A DNA stretch of 64,000 nucleotides from Dysgonamonadaceae bacterium (GTDB lineage: Bacteria > Bacteroidota > Bacteroidia > Bacteroidales > Azobacteroidaceae). Shown here one piece after another: positions 10,191-20,457 of this stretch. The stretch spans positions 1 through 64,000 of the forward strand of contig JAISUK010000067.1 of NCBI GenBank assembly GCA_031272075.1. Reading direction: 5' to 3'. The translations under genes and the position numbers were made by a program. The notes under the pieces are model-generated. The model worked only from the letters and a program-made list of their open reading frames with translations. It ran no database searches and had not been told where the DNA came from. Every line of letters begins with the position of its first letter. The first letter of the stretch is position 1.

Positions 10191-11714
10191 ATGACGATGT
10201 TTAGTTTATCCGATTTATCCGCTTTGGAACGCAAAGGAATTGCCGTTTCGCAGATTGAAGAACAGTTGGAACATTTTAAAAAAGGGTTTCCCTACCTCCC
10301 GATTGTTGCGTCAGCATCTGCTGCCAAAGGAGTGATGCATATCCCGCAAGAACAACAAGCGGAATACCTGGATGCCTGGGATGCTTACCGTAAGCAAGGC
10401 AAGCAGATCCTCAAGTTTGTTCCGGCTTCGGGAGCCGCCAGCAGGATGTTCAAAGACCTGTTTGAATTTCTGGATGCTTCCTACACGGTGCCGGCTACCG
10501 AGTTTGAGCAGACGTTTTTTAATCAAATTATGCAATTCGCTTTTTTTGACGCCTTGAATCAGGCTTGCATAAAAAATGAAAAAAAAGATGCACTTCAGTT
10601 GATTGCCGAAGGGAATTGCAAATTGGTAGTAAAGACCCTGTTGCAAAGCCATGGATTGAACTACGGTTCGTTGCCCAAAGGATTGATCCTGTTTCATCGA
10701 TATCCGGACGGTTCCCGTCAGGCGATGGAAGAGCACCTGGCAGAAGGGGCGCTGTATGCGGATGATGCGAGCGGTAATGTGAATCTCCATTTTACCGTCT
10801 CTCCCGAACATCGTCGTTTCTTCGAACAATTGGCCGAAAAAGCGATCCCCTGTTATGAAAAAAAGTTTAACAGGACGTATTCCATCACTTTCAGCGAGCA
10901 GAAGCCTTCGACCGACACCCTGGCTGTCGATGAAAATAACCTGCCGTTTCGTGAAGACGGGCGACTGCTGTTTCGTCCGGGCGGTCATGGCGCATTGATC
11001 GAAAACCTGAACGATCTGGATGCCGATGTCGTCTTTATCAAAAATATCGACAATGTGGTTCCGGATGGATTCAAAGGCATTACCGTGCAGTATAAAAAGT
11101 TGATAGCAGGCGTATTGGTACAGCTGCAGAAAAAAATCTTCGATTATATCCGCCTGATTGAATCGGGAAAATATTCGCATGATCAGTTGTTGGAAATGCT
11201 CTATTTCCTGCAAACGGAATTGTGCATCAAAAATCCCGAAACCAAAATGCTGGAAGATGTCGAATTGGTGCTTTACATCAAATCCAAATTAGACCGTCCG
11301 CTGCGTGTCTGTGGAATGGTGAAAAATGAAGGAGAACCGGGCGGAGGACCGTTCCTGGCAGTCAATCCCGACGGGACTATCTCTTTACAGATTCTCGAAA
11401 GTTCCCAGATCGACCTCAACGATCCCGAAAAAAAGCAATTGTTTCTCAGCAATGCCTATTTTAACCCGGTGGATCTGGTTTGCGCCATCAAAAATTACCG
11501 CGGCGAAAAATATGATCTGCCTGGCTATGTTGATAAAAATACAGGGTTCATTTCCCATAAATCGAAAAATGGGAAAAAACTCAAAGCGTTGGAATTGCCA
11601 GGATTATGGAATGGCGCAATGTCGGATTGGAACACGGTCTTCGTGGAAGTGCCCATCGAGACATTCAATCCGGTGAAGACCGTCAATGACTTATTGCGCC
11701 CTGAACACCAGTAA
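10191..11714 (+). CDS. DUF4301 family protein
   Basis: MFSLSDLSALERKGI...QILKFVPASGAASRMFKDLFEF; recalled Bacteroidota DUF4301 features. Confidence 0.8.
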   Translation: MTMFSLSDLSALERKGIAVSQIEEQLEHFKKGFPYLPIVASASAAKGVMHIPQEQQAEYLDAWDAYRKQGKQILKFVPASGAASRMFKDLFEFLDASYTVPATEFEQTFFNQIMQFAFFDALNQACIKNEKKDALQLIAEGNCKLVVKTLLQSHGLNYGSLPKGLILFHRYPDGSRQAMEEHLAEGALYADDASGNVNLHFTVSPEHRRFFEQLAEKAIPCYEKKFNRTYSITFSEQKPSTDTLAVDENNLPFREDGRLLFRPGGHGALIENLNDLDADVVFIKNIDNVVPDGFKGITVQYKKLIAGVLVQLQKKIFDYIRLIESGKYSHDQLLEMLYFLQTELCIKNPETKMLEDVELVLYIKSKLDRPLRVCGMVKNEGEPGGGPFLAVNPDGTISLQILESSQIDLNDPEKKQLFLSNAYFNPVDLVCAIKNYRGEKYDLPGYVDKNTGFISHKSKNGKKLKALELPGLWNGAMSDWNTVFVEVPIETFNPVKTVNDLLRPEHQ

Positions 11715-11724
11715 AATTTGCCGC

Positions 11725-12288
11725 TTATTCCTGGTTGCCGCCGTAAACGTACAGATTTTTGGTCAACGCCGCCTGTTTGAAAGCAGTCACTCCGGCTTGA
11801 TTTAACGCGACGGTCATCGTTGTCCCGTCGGGCAGGAACATCAATGCTTGTTTGTCGTCTCCGATTTGTAGCAATGGAGTGGATTCTCCATTGATTTCCA
11901 TACTCCATACGCGGCTTTTGTGGTTGAAACGAAAATCAAAACTCGCTTCCGTTCCGTCCTTTTCGATATGGTAACCGTCTTTTTGAACAGTGACGGTGAA
12001 GTCGCCGTTCGCACTTTTGATGTGTCTGACATCTCCTTCCGCCAAAGGATTTTCGTCCGACCAAAATTCCAGAGAGTTGAGAACAACAAGGTCGGCAAGC
12101 ATCGCGATTTGATAGACCGGAACAATCCATAACGCAATAAAAATCAGTTCATTGATAAACTTGTCGTCAATCGTTCTATTCCAAGACAACAGCCTGTTGA
12201 ACAGACTGAAAGATCCCAGACACGAAGAAAAAAGCACACACGCACTCAACATGATTGTCGCCAAAGGGACAAAGAAAATTCGTTTCAT
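11725..12288 (-). CDS. DUF3332-like small lipoprotein/membrane protein
   Basis: Start MKRIFFVPLATIMLSACVLFSSCLGSFSLFNRLLSWN; one lipobox-like cysteine segment and further TM. Confidence 0.65.
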   Translation of the reverse strand: MKRIFFVPLATIMLSACVLFSSCLGSFSLFNRLLSWNRTIDDKFINELIFIALWIVPVYQIAMLADLVVLNSLEFWSDENPLAEGDVRHIKSANGDFTVTVQKDGYHIEKDGTEASFDFRFNHKSRVWSMEINGESTPLLQIGDDKQALMFLPDGTTMTVALNQAGVTAFKQAALTKNLYVYGGNQE

Positions 12289-12471
12289 TTCAATAATTTG
12301 TTTAGTTTGTCGTTCGTTATCGGGTTTCGGGCTCGAATGCCGTATCCCGTCGGACAAATGTAGAACATTTATCGGCAAATTAAAAATTTTATTTCAAAAT
12401 TGTTGTATTTTTGCACACTTGAGGCCATTATATCGACAGTTTAATACAATACAAACACAAATTATGAACTT

Positions 12472-13608
12472 ATGAAAATGCTTGGTTTATTGTTATTTAG
12501 TTTATTCATCATGGTGGGATGCAGCGGTGGAAAGGAATTGAAAATTTCAGTCATGAATCCCGCCCTCACTGATCGCCACAATGAAATGGTTACAGTTGCA
12601 TGGAATGCCGTTTCGGAAAAATTACAACTCACCGAAGGCGGCGCCATCATCGTCGTCGACAGCGCCGACAATCAGCTGCCTTATCAGATTCTTTACCAGG
12701 GAAATGAAACGCCTGTGTCGATCATTTTCCCTGTTACATTAAAACCCTGCGAAACGGCACATTATGCAATCAAGAAAGGTATGCCGGATTCTTTCGCTAT
12801 CCGTACCTTCGGACGATATGTCCCCGAACGCAAAGATGATTTTGCCTGGGAAAATGACCGGATCGCCTTTCGGATGTACGGGCCTGCATTGACTCCCGAA
12901 AATCCCAGCAACGGTGTGGATGTGATATTGAAACGCACAGAAGCATTGTTTCTTGACGGGATGTACGAAAACGATGCCAAGGGCATTTCTTATCATGTCG
13001 ACCACGGTTCGGGTTTGGATTGTTATAAAGTAGCGCATACGCTCGGTGGCGGCGGAATCGCCCCTTTCTTTCATGATACGCTGTGGATTGGCGGCGCATA
13101 TTCTTCTTATAAAGTGCTGGATACCGGTGCGCTTCGTACGAGCTTTGAGCTTGCTTACGATTCTGTTCCTTTTGGGAACAAACACATCACGCAAAAAATC
13201 ACCGTCACGCTCGATGCTTTCAGTCAGTTTAATCAAGCGACTGTGACTTACGATGGGGATTTCGAGTCGTTTGAACTGGCAGGCGGATTTTGGTTGCACA
13301 ATGAGATGGGAAATATTCGCTCAAGTCAAGATTTTGGCTATATCGCTTATGCTGAAAATGCTTCCGATTCCCCAATTCCCGTTGGCAGAACGTATATCGG
13401 GGTCATTTTCCCGCAAGGCATGAATAATATCATCCAACACGATGCGCATTTGCTCGGATTGGCCGATTATGTCAAAGGGAACACCTTTACTTATTATTTC
13501 GGAGCAGGATGGAGCAAATGGGGATTCGATTCGGATGAGGCCTGGTTTGACTATGTGGAGCGCTATACGTGGCACGTACATCAGCCTTTAATCCTCAATT
13601 ATCAATAA
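12472..13608 (+). CDS. DUF4861 family lipoprotein
   Basis: Lipobox LFIMVGC; DHGSGLDCYKVAHTLGGGGIAPF motif region. Confidence 0.7.
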   Translation: MKMLGLLLFSLFIMVGCSGGKELKISVMNPALTDRHNEMVTVAWNAVSEKLQLTEGGAIIVVDSADNQLPYQILYQGNETPVSIIFPVTLKPCETAHYAIKKGMPDSFAIRTFGRYVPERKDDFAWENDRIAFRMYGPALTPENPSNGVDVILKRTEALFLDGMYENDAKGISYHVDHGSGLDCYKVAHTLGGGGIAPFFHDTLWIGGAYSSYKVLDTGALRTSFELAYDSVPFGNKHITQKITVTLDAFSQFNQATVTYDGDFESFELAGGFWLHNEMGNIRSSQDFGYIAYAENASDSPIPVGRTYIGVIFPQGMNNIIQHDAHLLGLADYVKGNTFTYYFGAGWSKWGFDSDEAWFDYVERYTWHVHQPLILNYQ

Positions 13609-13611
13609 TCG

Positions 13612-14856
13612 ATGCAGCAACTTTTCCTGGATACCCGACGGGCTGCGGCTACATTGCCGCGGGTTGACGATGAAACCGTCGGCCAAATATTGTGTGCTGT
13701 CGCTTCGCGAATCGAAGCACAGCAAGCGCTGATTCTCTCAGAAAATCAAAAAGACCTGGCGCTGATGGACAAGAAAGATCCGAAATACGACCGGGTTTTG
13801 CTTTCCGCTGCACGCATCGAAGCGATTGCTGCCGATATCCGAAATGTCGCAGGATTGCCTTCTCCCCTGGGTCGTGTGCTGAAACGCGATCTCAGACCCA
13901 ACGGCATGGAAATCACGAAAGTCAGTGTGCCGTTCGGCGTCATCGGCATCATTTATGAAGCGCGTCCCAATGTCAGTCCCGACGTGTTTTCCCTTTGCCT
14001 GAAATCAGGTAATGCCTGCATGCTGAAAGGCGGTTCAGATGCTGAATTTTCCAACCAGATACTGGTAAACACGATCCGTGATGTGCTTACTGCCCATGGA
14101 ATAGATCCCGCCGTTTGCACCTTGTTGCCGCCGGGTCGGGAATCGACGACCGCTTTGCTGAATGCCGACGGTTATGTGGATTTGATTATTCCCCGCGGAA
14201 GCCAGGGACTGATCCGGTATGTGCGCGACAATGCCCGTATTCCGGTCATCGAAACAGGCGCCGGAATTTGCCATACCTATTTCGATGAATTTGGAGATAA
14301 ATCCAAAGGCCGTGAGATTGTCAACAATGCCAAAACCCGCAGAGTCAGCGTCTGCAATGCGTTGGATTGTTTGATTATCCATGAAAAGCGATTGCCGGAT
14401 TTGCCGTTTTTGTGCAGCAAGTTGCAAGATTCACAGGTGATGATTTATGCCGACGATAAAGCCGCTGAAGCATTGCAGGGACATTATCCGCCGCAATGGT
14501 TGTCATTGGCCGACGAAGCCAGTTACGGCACAGAATTTCTGGATTATAAAATGAGCATCAAGACCGTCACTTGCATCGACGACGCGCTGGAACACATCGC
14601 TGCCTTTGGATCCAAACACAGCGAGTGTATCATTTCTGAAAATGACGAACGAATCCGATTGTTTCAGAAAACGGTGGATGCCGCATGCGTCTATGCCAAT
14701 GTCTCGACGGCTTTTACCGACGGCGCACAGTTCGGCTTGGGCGCGGAAATCGGCATCAGCACCCAGAAATTGCATGCCCGCGGCCCGATGGCTCTGGAAG
14801 CATTGACCTCTTATAAATGGATTATTAATGGAAACGGACAAATAAGAACCAATTGA
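13612..14856 (+). CDS. proA: Glutamate-5-semialdehyde dehydrogenase
   Basis: [64 protein letters not shown]. Confidence 0.95.
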   Translation: MQQLFLDTRRAAATLPRVDDETVGQILCAVASRIEAQQALILSENQKDLALMDKKDPKYDRVLLSAARIEAIAADIRNVAGLPSPLGRVLKRDLRPNGMEITKVSVPFGVIGIIYEARPNVSPDVFSLCLKSGNACMLKGGSDAEFSNQILVNTIRDVLTAHGIDPAVCTLLPPGRESTTALLNADGYVDLIIPRGSQGLIRYVRDNARIPVIETGAGICHTYFDEFGDKSKGREIVNNAKTRRVSVCNALDCLIIHEKRLPDLPFLCSKLQDSQVMIYADDKAAEALQGHYPPQWLSLADEASYGTEFLDYKMSIKTVTCIDDALEHIAAFGSKHSECIISENDERIRLFQKTVDAACVYANVSTAFTDGAQFGLGAEIGISTQKLHARGPMALEALTSYKWIINGNGQIRTN

Positions 14857-14859
14857 AGT

Positions 14860-15816
14860 ATGAAGACATTTCTTACAGCAAACGATTTAGGCAACCTGCA
14901 ATCGGCAGTACACGAAGCCCTGGAGTTGAAAAAAAATCGCTATGCGTATAAACAACTGGGAGAAAACAGAACCCTCCTGTTGGTATTCTTTAATTCCAGC
15001 CTGCGAACCAGGCTTAGTACACAAAAGGCGGCATTGAACCTGGGAATGAATGTGATTGTGCTGGACGTAAACCAGGGCGCCTGGAAACTGGAAACAGAGC
15101 GAGGCGTCGTCATGGACGGCGACAAGCCGGAACATATCCTGGAAGCGATTCCCGTGATGGGCTGTTATTGCGACCTGATCGGTGTGCGCTCGTTTGCACG
15201 GTTTGAAGACAAAGAAGCGGACTACAGTGAAAAACTGTTGAATCAGTTCATTCATTATTCCGGCAAGCCGGTATTCAGCATGGAGAGCGCAACAGCGCAT
15301 CCGCTCCAGGCTTTTGCCGACCTGATCACCATCGAAGAATATAAAACGAAGCCCCGCCCGAAAGTGGTATTGACCTGGGCACCACACCCGAACGTATTGC
15401 CGCAGGCTGTCCCCAATTCTTTTGCCGATTTCATGAATGAAGCGGAGGTGGAGTTTGTCATCACGCATCCCGAAGGCTATGAACTGAGCGAACGGTTTAC
15501 TCGCGGCGCAAGGGTAGAATACGACCAACGGAAAGCGTTTGAAGGCGCGGACTTCATCTATGCCAAAAACTGGTCGGCGTTTCGGGACCCGCATTATGGG
15601 AAAATCCTCAGTAAAGACCGCAACTGGACAGTCGACAGCGCGAAAATGGCCTTGACTGACAATGCTTATTTTATGCACTGTCTGCCGGTTCGTCGCAATA
15701 TGATCGTTACCGACGATGTGATAGAAAGTCCACGATCAATCGTTATTCAGGAAGCTGCCAACCGTGAGATCTCGGCAGAAACAGTGATTCGCAGGATGCT
15801 AAGCGCTCTGGGTTGA
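14860..15816 (+). CDS. argF': N-succinylornithine/N-acetylornithine carbamoyltransferase
   Basis: LVFFNSSLRTRLSTQKAALNLGMNVIVLDVNQGAWKLE; HCLPVRRN carbamoyltransferase motif. Confidence 0.9.
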   Translation: MKTFLTANDLGNLQSAVHEALELKKNRYAYKQLGENRTLLLVFFNSSLRTRLSTQKAALNLGMNVIVLDVNQGAWKLETERGVVMDGDKPEHILEAIPVMGCYCDLIGVRSFARFEDKEADYSEKLLNQFIHYSGKPVFSMESATAHPLQAFADLITIEEYKTKPRPKVVLTWAPHPNVLPQAVPNSFADFMNEAEVEFVITHPEGYELSERFTRGARVEYDQRKAFEGADFIYAKNWSAFRDPHYGKILSKDRNWTVDSAKMALTDNAYFMHCLPVRRNMIVTDDVIESPRSIVIQEAANREISAETVIRRMLSALG

Positions 15817-18231
15817 GGTTGGAGACATGGTGAGTTCCAGCGGATCCCGGACTTGTTCTTTCAGCAGGGCAATGTCGAACACTTCACGGATGTCGTTCAC
15901 ATAGTGAAACGTGAGTCCTTTCAGATAGATCTCGTTGATCTCGTCGATATCTTTTCTGTTTTCTTCCGAAAGGATGATTTCCTTGATGCCTGCCCGTTTT
16001 GCTGCAAGGATCTTTTCTTTGATGCCGCCTACCGGCAGCACTTTCCCACGCAGGGTGATCTCGCCTGTCATGGCGATGTTGCTTTTTACTTTGCGTTGTG
16101 TGAAGGCAGAAACCAACGAGGTGGCCATCGTGATTCCCGCAGAAGGGCCGTCTTTCGGGATTGCCCCTTCTGGAACGTGGAGGTGCACATTCCAATGTTC
16201 AAACACGTCGCTGGGGATGCCCAGTTTGGAGGCATGCGATTTGATGTATTCCAAAGCGAGTACAGCCGATTCTTTCATCACATCTCCCAGGTTGCCCGTC
16301 AATGTGAGTTTGGTTTCTTTCCCTTTGCTCAAACTGGTTTCTACAAAAAGAATCTCGCCGCCGGCAGCTGTCCAGGCCAGTCCTGTCACCACACCGGCGT
16401 ATTCATTCCCTTGGTATTTGTCTTTCGTATATTCTACCGGGCCAAGAAATTCATACAGGTCGGCAATCTCCAGCGATTGATGGTATTCTTCCCCTCCGGC
16501 TATCTTTCGAGCGACGCGGCGCATGATTTTTGCCAGTTTCTTATTCAATTCCCGAACGCCCGATTCACGGGTATAGGATTCGATGATTGCCTCCATTGTC
16601 CGTTTGGGAATGTCGAACGCTTTGGAGGGAATGCCGTGGATCTCTTTTTGATTCGGCAACAGGTGCTTCCGGGCGATTTCCACCTTTTCTTCCATGATAT
16701 ATCCGCTGACGTCAATCAGTTCCATACGGTCGATCAAGGGCGGGGACACCGTATTCAGATTATTGGCGGTAGCGATGAAAAGGACTTTCGATAAGTCGTA
16801 ATCAATATCGACATAATTGTCGTGGAATGCGAAATTCTGTTCGGGATCCAATACCTCAAGCAAGGCGGCCGAAGGATCCCCCTTGTAGTCATGCCCGACT
16901 TTGTCGATTTCATCCAGGATGATCACCGGATTGGACGATCCCGCTTTCTGCAGACTGTGGATGATGCGTCCGGGCATTGCGCCGATGTAGGTGCGGCGGT
17001 GCCCCCTGATTTCCGCTTCGTCGTGCAATCCGCCCAGCGACAGCCGGACATATTTCCGGTTCAACGCTTCGGCAATGGATTTTCCCAGTGAAGTCTTTCC
17101 GACTCCCGGAGGGCCGTAAAGGCACAGGATCGGTGATTTCATGTCTCCTTTCAGTTTCAGCACGGCCAGGTGTTCCAAAATCCGTTCTTTCACCTTGTCC
17201 AATCCGAAATGATCCTTGTCCAGGATCTTTTTCGCGCGTTTCAGATTGAAGTTGTCCTGTGTATAGTTGTTCCAGGGCAATGAAAGCAGGTTTTGGATAT
17301 ACGACATCTGTACGGAATAGTCGGGCGAGTGGGGGTGAAGCCGTTCCAGTTTCTGCAACTCTTTGTCGAAAGTAGCGCGCACTTCCGCCGAGAAATTGGT
17401 TTTTTTGGCTTTTTCTTTGATTTCGGAAATTTCCAGATCGTGGATATTGCCTCCCAAAGCTTCTTGGATGTTTTTCATTTCCTGTTGCAGAAAATATTCG
17501 CGTTGCTGTTTGTCGATATCCACTTGTGTCTTTTTGCGGATCGATTCTTTGATTTCCAGTAATTGCACGTTGTGGTCGAGCAACGACAGCAGTTTGTTCA
17601 GCCGTTCTTTCACTTCGTCGCAGGCAATCACTTCCTGTTTTTGGACGGCGGAGGCTTCTACCGTCGAAAACGCGAGATTCACGATGTAGTTGTAGTCTTT
17701 CGATCGCTGAAGCGAGTCCATCACGAAATCAGGAAGCCCCATTTTGGAGGAAAGCATCTGCAAAGTCATGTCGCGGATGCTGTTCAACTGGGCTTTGTAT
17801 TCCTTGTCGGATTTCGGCGGCATGATGTCTTGCAATTCCATGACTTTCCCTTTCAAATAAGGGTCGTGTTTGGTAATTTTTTCCAGTCGCACACGCTTTA
17901 TTCCCAGCAGCACGATTGTCATGCTGTTTTCATTTTCCTGCATGATATTGACGATTCGGGCAACCACGCCCACGGGGTAAAGATCTTGGAGTTTCGGCTC
18001 GTCTTCGTTTGCGTCTTTTTGGCAGAAGACGCTCAAAAAGCCATCGTGCCGCTGTACGTCATGAATCAGTTTCAGGGATTTGGAACGACCGACATTCACC
18101 GGCGTAGGGATGTCCGGAAGAAACATCATACTCTTCAACGGAAGAATCGGCATTTCTTTTTCAAACTCTTCGGGGCCTATCGGTTTGTTTTCTATGATAA
18201 TTTCTACTTGAGATGAAATATTGTCACCCAT
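15799..18231 (-). CDS. lon: ATP-dependent protease Lon
   Basis: Walker [17 protein letters not shown]; catalytic [19 protein letters not shown]; 810 aa. Confidence 0.97.
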   Translation of the reverse strand: MGDNISSQVEIIIENKPIGPEEFEKEMPILPLKSMMFLPDIPTPVNVGRSKSLKLIHDVQRHDGFLSVFCQKDANEDEPKLQDLYPVGVVARIVNIMQENENSMTIVLLGIKRVRLEKITKHDPYLKGKVMELQDIMPPKSDKEYKAQLNSIRDMTLQMLSSKMGLPDFVMDSLQRSKDYNYIVNLAFSTVEASAVQKQEVIACDEVKERLNKLLSLLDHNVQLLEIKESIRKKTQVDIDKQQREYFLQQEMKNIQEALGGNIHDLEISEIKEKAKKTNFSAEVRATFDKELQKLERLHPHSPDYSVQMSYIQNLLSLPWNNYTQDNFNLKRAKKILDKDHFGLDKVKERILEHLAVLKLKGDMKSPILCLYGPPGVGKTSLGKSIAEALNRKYVRLSLGGLHDEAEIRGHRRTYIGAMPGRIIHSLQKAGSSNPVIILDEIDKVGHDYKGDPSAALLEVLDPEQNFAFHDNYVDIDYDLSKVLFIATANNLNTVSPPLIDRMELIDVSGYIMEEKVEIARKHLLPNQKEIHGIPSKAFDIPKRTMEAIIESYTRESGVRELNKKLAKIMRRVARKIAGGEEYHQSLEIADLYEFLGPVEYTKDKYQGNEYAGVVTGLAWTAAGGEILFVETSLSKGKETKLTLTGNLGDVMKESAVLALEYIKSHASKLGIPSDVFEHWNVHLHVPEGAIPKDGPSAGITMATSLVSAFTQRKVKSNIAMTGEITLRGKVLPVGGIKEKILAAKRAGIKEIILSEENRKDIDEINEIYLKGLTFHYVNDIREVFDIALLKEQVRDPLELTMSPTSTQSA

Positions 18232-18434
18232 TTAAGTGCTATTTTGTCAGTTAATAATTATTTTTTACTTTTATTAGACAGGTCAATTTTCATGCCAAGA
18301 AAGGAGTTTATTTTAGTTAAATTCTTCGTTAAATGAAAAATCAGCCCTGTTTTTTGTGTTATGTATAAATAAACTCACTACTTTTACACCTTGAAAATAT
18401 ACATTTGATGTGTGTTCAAAATTTTAATTACTAA

Positions 18435-18501
18435 CGTATGTAACGAGCATGATTTTCAAACATTCAAGTGGATGACTATAAAGACATGCGAGTTCCATAC
18501 G
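18435..18501. repeat. Imperfect palindrome inside dispersed repeat copy A
   Basis: Arms CGTATGTAACGAGCATG (18435-18451) and CATGCGAGTTCCATACG (18485-18501), 14/17 complementary. Confidence 0.75.
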
Positions 18502-18533
18502 ACTTTTTAAAAACAAATTATTGACGTATGAAA
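18441..18533 (+). repeat. Dispersed ~93-bp repeat, copy A
   Basis: Aligns without gaps to the reverse complement of 55869-55961, about 79/93 identical by hand. Confidence 0.9.
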
Positions 18534-19109
18534 AGGGTTATTTCTATCGTAGCACTATGCTTCTTGCTTTGCATGGCTTCATTGCAAGCCCAGATCCGCT
18601 TCGGGATACGGGCAGGGGTGAATATTGCCAACATTTCCAATATTTCGGAAAGCACGCTCTCCCCGGATAATATCAACGGGTTTCAGGCTGGCGCCCTCTT
18701 GGAATGTTTCATCCTGAACAATCTCGGATTCGATGTGGCCGCCCTTTATTCACAACGGGGCATCAAGATCAACGAGATCCAAATCAACAAACATGTCGGT
18801 TATCTGGACATTCCGGCCAATCTGAAGATGAAACTGGATGTCTTTGAGAGTGTGAAACCCTACGTCGCGGCAGGCCCGTATATCAGTTTCAACCTGGCGT
18901 CGTCGAAGGTATCCGAACAGTGGAAAGCCAAGAGCTTCGGCGCAGGTGTCAATGTCGGTGCAGGCATTGAGCTGATCAATCACTTGCAGGTGGGACTCAA
19001 TTACGGCCTCAGCCTGACGGACGATTACAGCACCATCAAAGACACCGCCGTCAAAGACCTGAAAGCCAAGAGTAGGACCTGGTCGCTGGTCGCTACCTTT
19101 TTGTTCTGA
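18528..19109 (+). CDS. Outer-membrane beta-barrel (porin family) protein
   Basis: Signal peptide MKRVISIVALCFLLCMASLQAQ then RFGIRAGVNIANIS...; C-terminal aromatic ATFLF. Confidence 0.88.
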   Translation: MKRVISIVALCFLLCMASLQAQIRFGIRAGVNIANISNISESTLSPDNINGFQAGALLECFILNNLGFDVAALYSQRGIKINEIQINKHVGYLDIPANLKMKLDVFESVKPYVAAGPYISFNLASSKVSEQWKAKSFGAGVNVGAGIELINHLQVGLNYGLSLTDDYSTIKDTAVKDLKAKSRTWSLVATFLF

Positions 19110-19113
19110 TCAA

Positions 19114-19899
19114 ATGATACACAATCTGGTATTGAATCCCGATTCGTGGATGGCGTTTCTGACGCTGGTATTTCTGGAAGTGGTGTTGGGAATCGACAAC
19201 ATCATTTTCCTGACGATCATGGCCAATAAAGCGCCGAAAGCACAACAGGCGAAAGTACGCAATATCGGGCTGCTGCTGGCCATGCTGGGCCGCATCCTCC
19301 TGTTGTTCGGCGTATCGTTCCTGATTAAGTTGACAAAGCCATTGTACACATTCGACAGTGAATGGCTGTCGTTCATCGTCAACGGACAAAGTGTCATCAT
19401 CCTGCTGGGCGGTTTGTTCCTGCTGTATAAAAGCGTGAGCGAAATTCATCACAAACTGGAAGGGAGAGACGAACTGCGGGTCGTGAAATCCAACAAGCGG
19501 GGCATCGCAATGATTCTGACGCAGATCCTGTTGCTCGACCTGGTTTTTTCCATCGACAGTGTGTTGACAGCCATCGGAATGGTCAGTTTTAAGGAATTTG
19601 GCTATGGCGGCGCCATGGTGATCATGATTACCGCCATCGTGGTGACGGTAGGCATCATGCTGTTTTTCTCCGCGCCGGTCAGCAAGTTTGTCAACAATCA
19701 TCCGACGATACAGATGCTTGCGCTGTCGTTCCTGATTCTGATAGGAGTTACATTGCTGGTCGAAGCAGGCCACCTGGCGCACCTCACCGTGCTGGGCAAT
19801 CCCATCGGTGAGATCCCGAAAGGGTACATCTACTTTGCGATCCTGTTTTCGTTGGGAGTCGAGACACTCAACTTAAGGATTGCCAAGAAAAAGAAATGA
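19114..19899 (+). CDS. TerC family integral membrane protein
   Basis: FLEVVLGIDNIIFLTIMANK; LLDLVFSIDSVLTAIGM. Confidence 0.92.
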   Translation: MIHNLVLNPDSWMAFLTLVFLEVVLGIDNIIFLTIMANKAPKAQQAKVRNIGLLLAMLGRILLLFGVSFLIKLTKPLYTFDSEWLSFIVNGQSVIILLGGLFLLYKSVSEIHHKLEGRDELRVVKSNKRGIAMILTQILLLDLVFSIDSVLTAIGMVSFKEFGYGGAMVIMITAIVVTVGIMLFFSAPVSKFVNNHPTIQMLALSFLILIGVTLLVEAGHLAHLTVLGNPIGEIPKGYIYFAILFSLGVETLNLRIAKKKK

Positions 19900-19904
19900 C
19901 TCGG

Positions 19905-20294
19905 TTACTTTATTTTCGTAAAAACGATCGTATCGTCATCATTTTCGATAAACGTCATTTTATTTCCGTTGACCGTGCCGGTGGCAGTCGCCGTTTCGCC
20001 GTCATCGTAGGTGAGTGTGAGGGTCACTTTCGGCGCTTTGTAGGTGTAGGTGAAAGACTCAGAATCGGTTTCCTTTTCTTCTGTTCCGCCGTAAGTCCAG
20101 TAATATTCAGTGACAATCGTGCCTTTTCCGTTGGACTTAAAGTTAAGAGTCATCACAGTCGTCCCGTCATCTGTCGTAGTGTTCGACCACGAAGTGCCGG
20201 ATAATTCATCGTCGTCATCCTTGTCGCAACCGGTGAATCCAACAGTCAGTGTGATCGCCAATAGTGCGATCATCCAAAATTTTGCTCGTTTCAT
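19905..20294 (-). CDS. Small lipocalin-like lipoprotein
   Basis: MKRAKFWMIALLAITLTVGFTGCDKDDDDELSGTSWSNT; lipobox and beta-rich body. Confidence 0.65.
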   Translation of the reverse strand: MKRAKFWMIALLAITLTVGFTGCDKDDDDELSGTSWSNTTTDDGTTVMTLNFKSNGKGTIVTEYYWTYGGTEEKETDSESFTYTYKAPKVTLTLTYDDGETATATGTVNGNKMTFIENDDDTIVFTKIK

Positions 20295-20457
20295 GCTTTT
20301 TTTGTTTGTTTTAATGGATATTTCATCTCTCGAAGAAATGGAATATCCGGATAATAGTGAATAAATATTACGATAAAAAGTTAAAAATTTTACTTTGTGG
20401 CGCAAAGTTAAGGTATTATTTATGATAACAATGATTTTTGTATAAAAATTTTAACTT

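Noticed and set aside
10311-11213. 300-aa minus-strand ORF opposite DUF4301 gene
   Set aside because: Antisense shadow without family support.
15853-16794. 313-aa plus-strand ORF opposite lon
   Set aside because: Phe/His/Asp-rich antisense translation of lon; no start context or domain.
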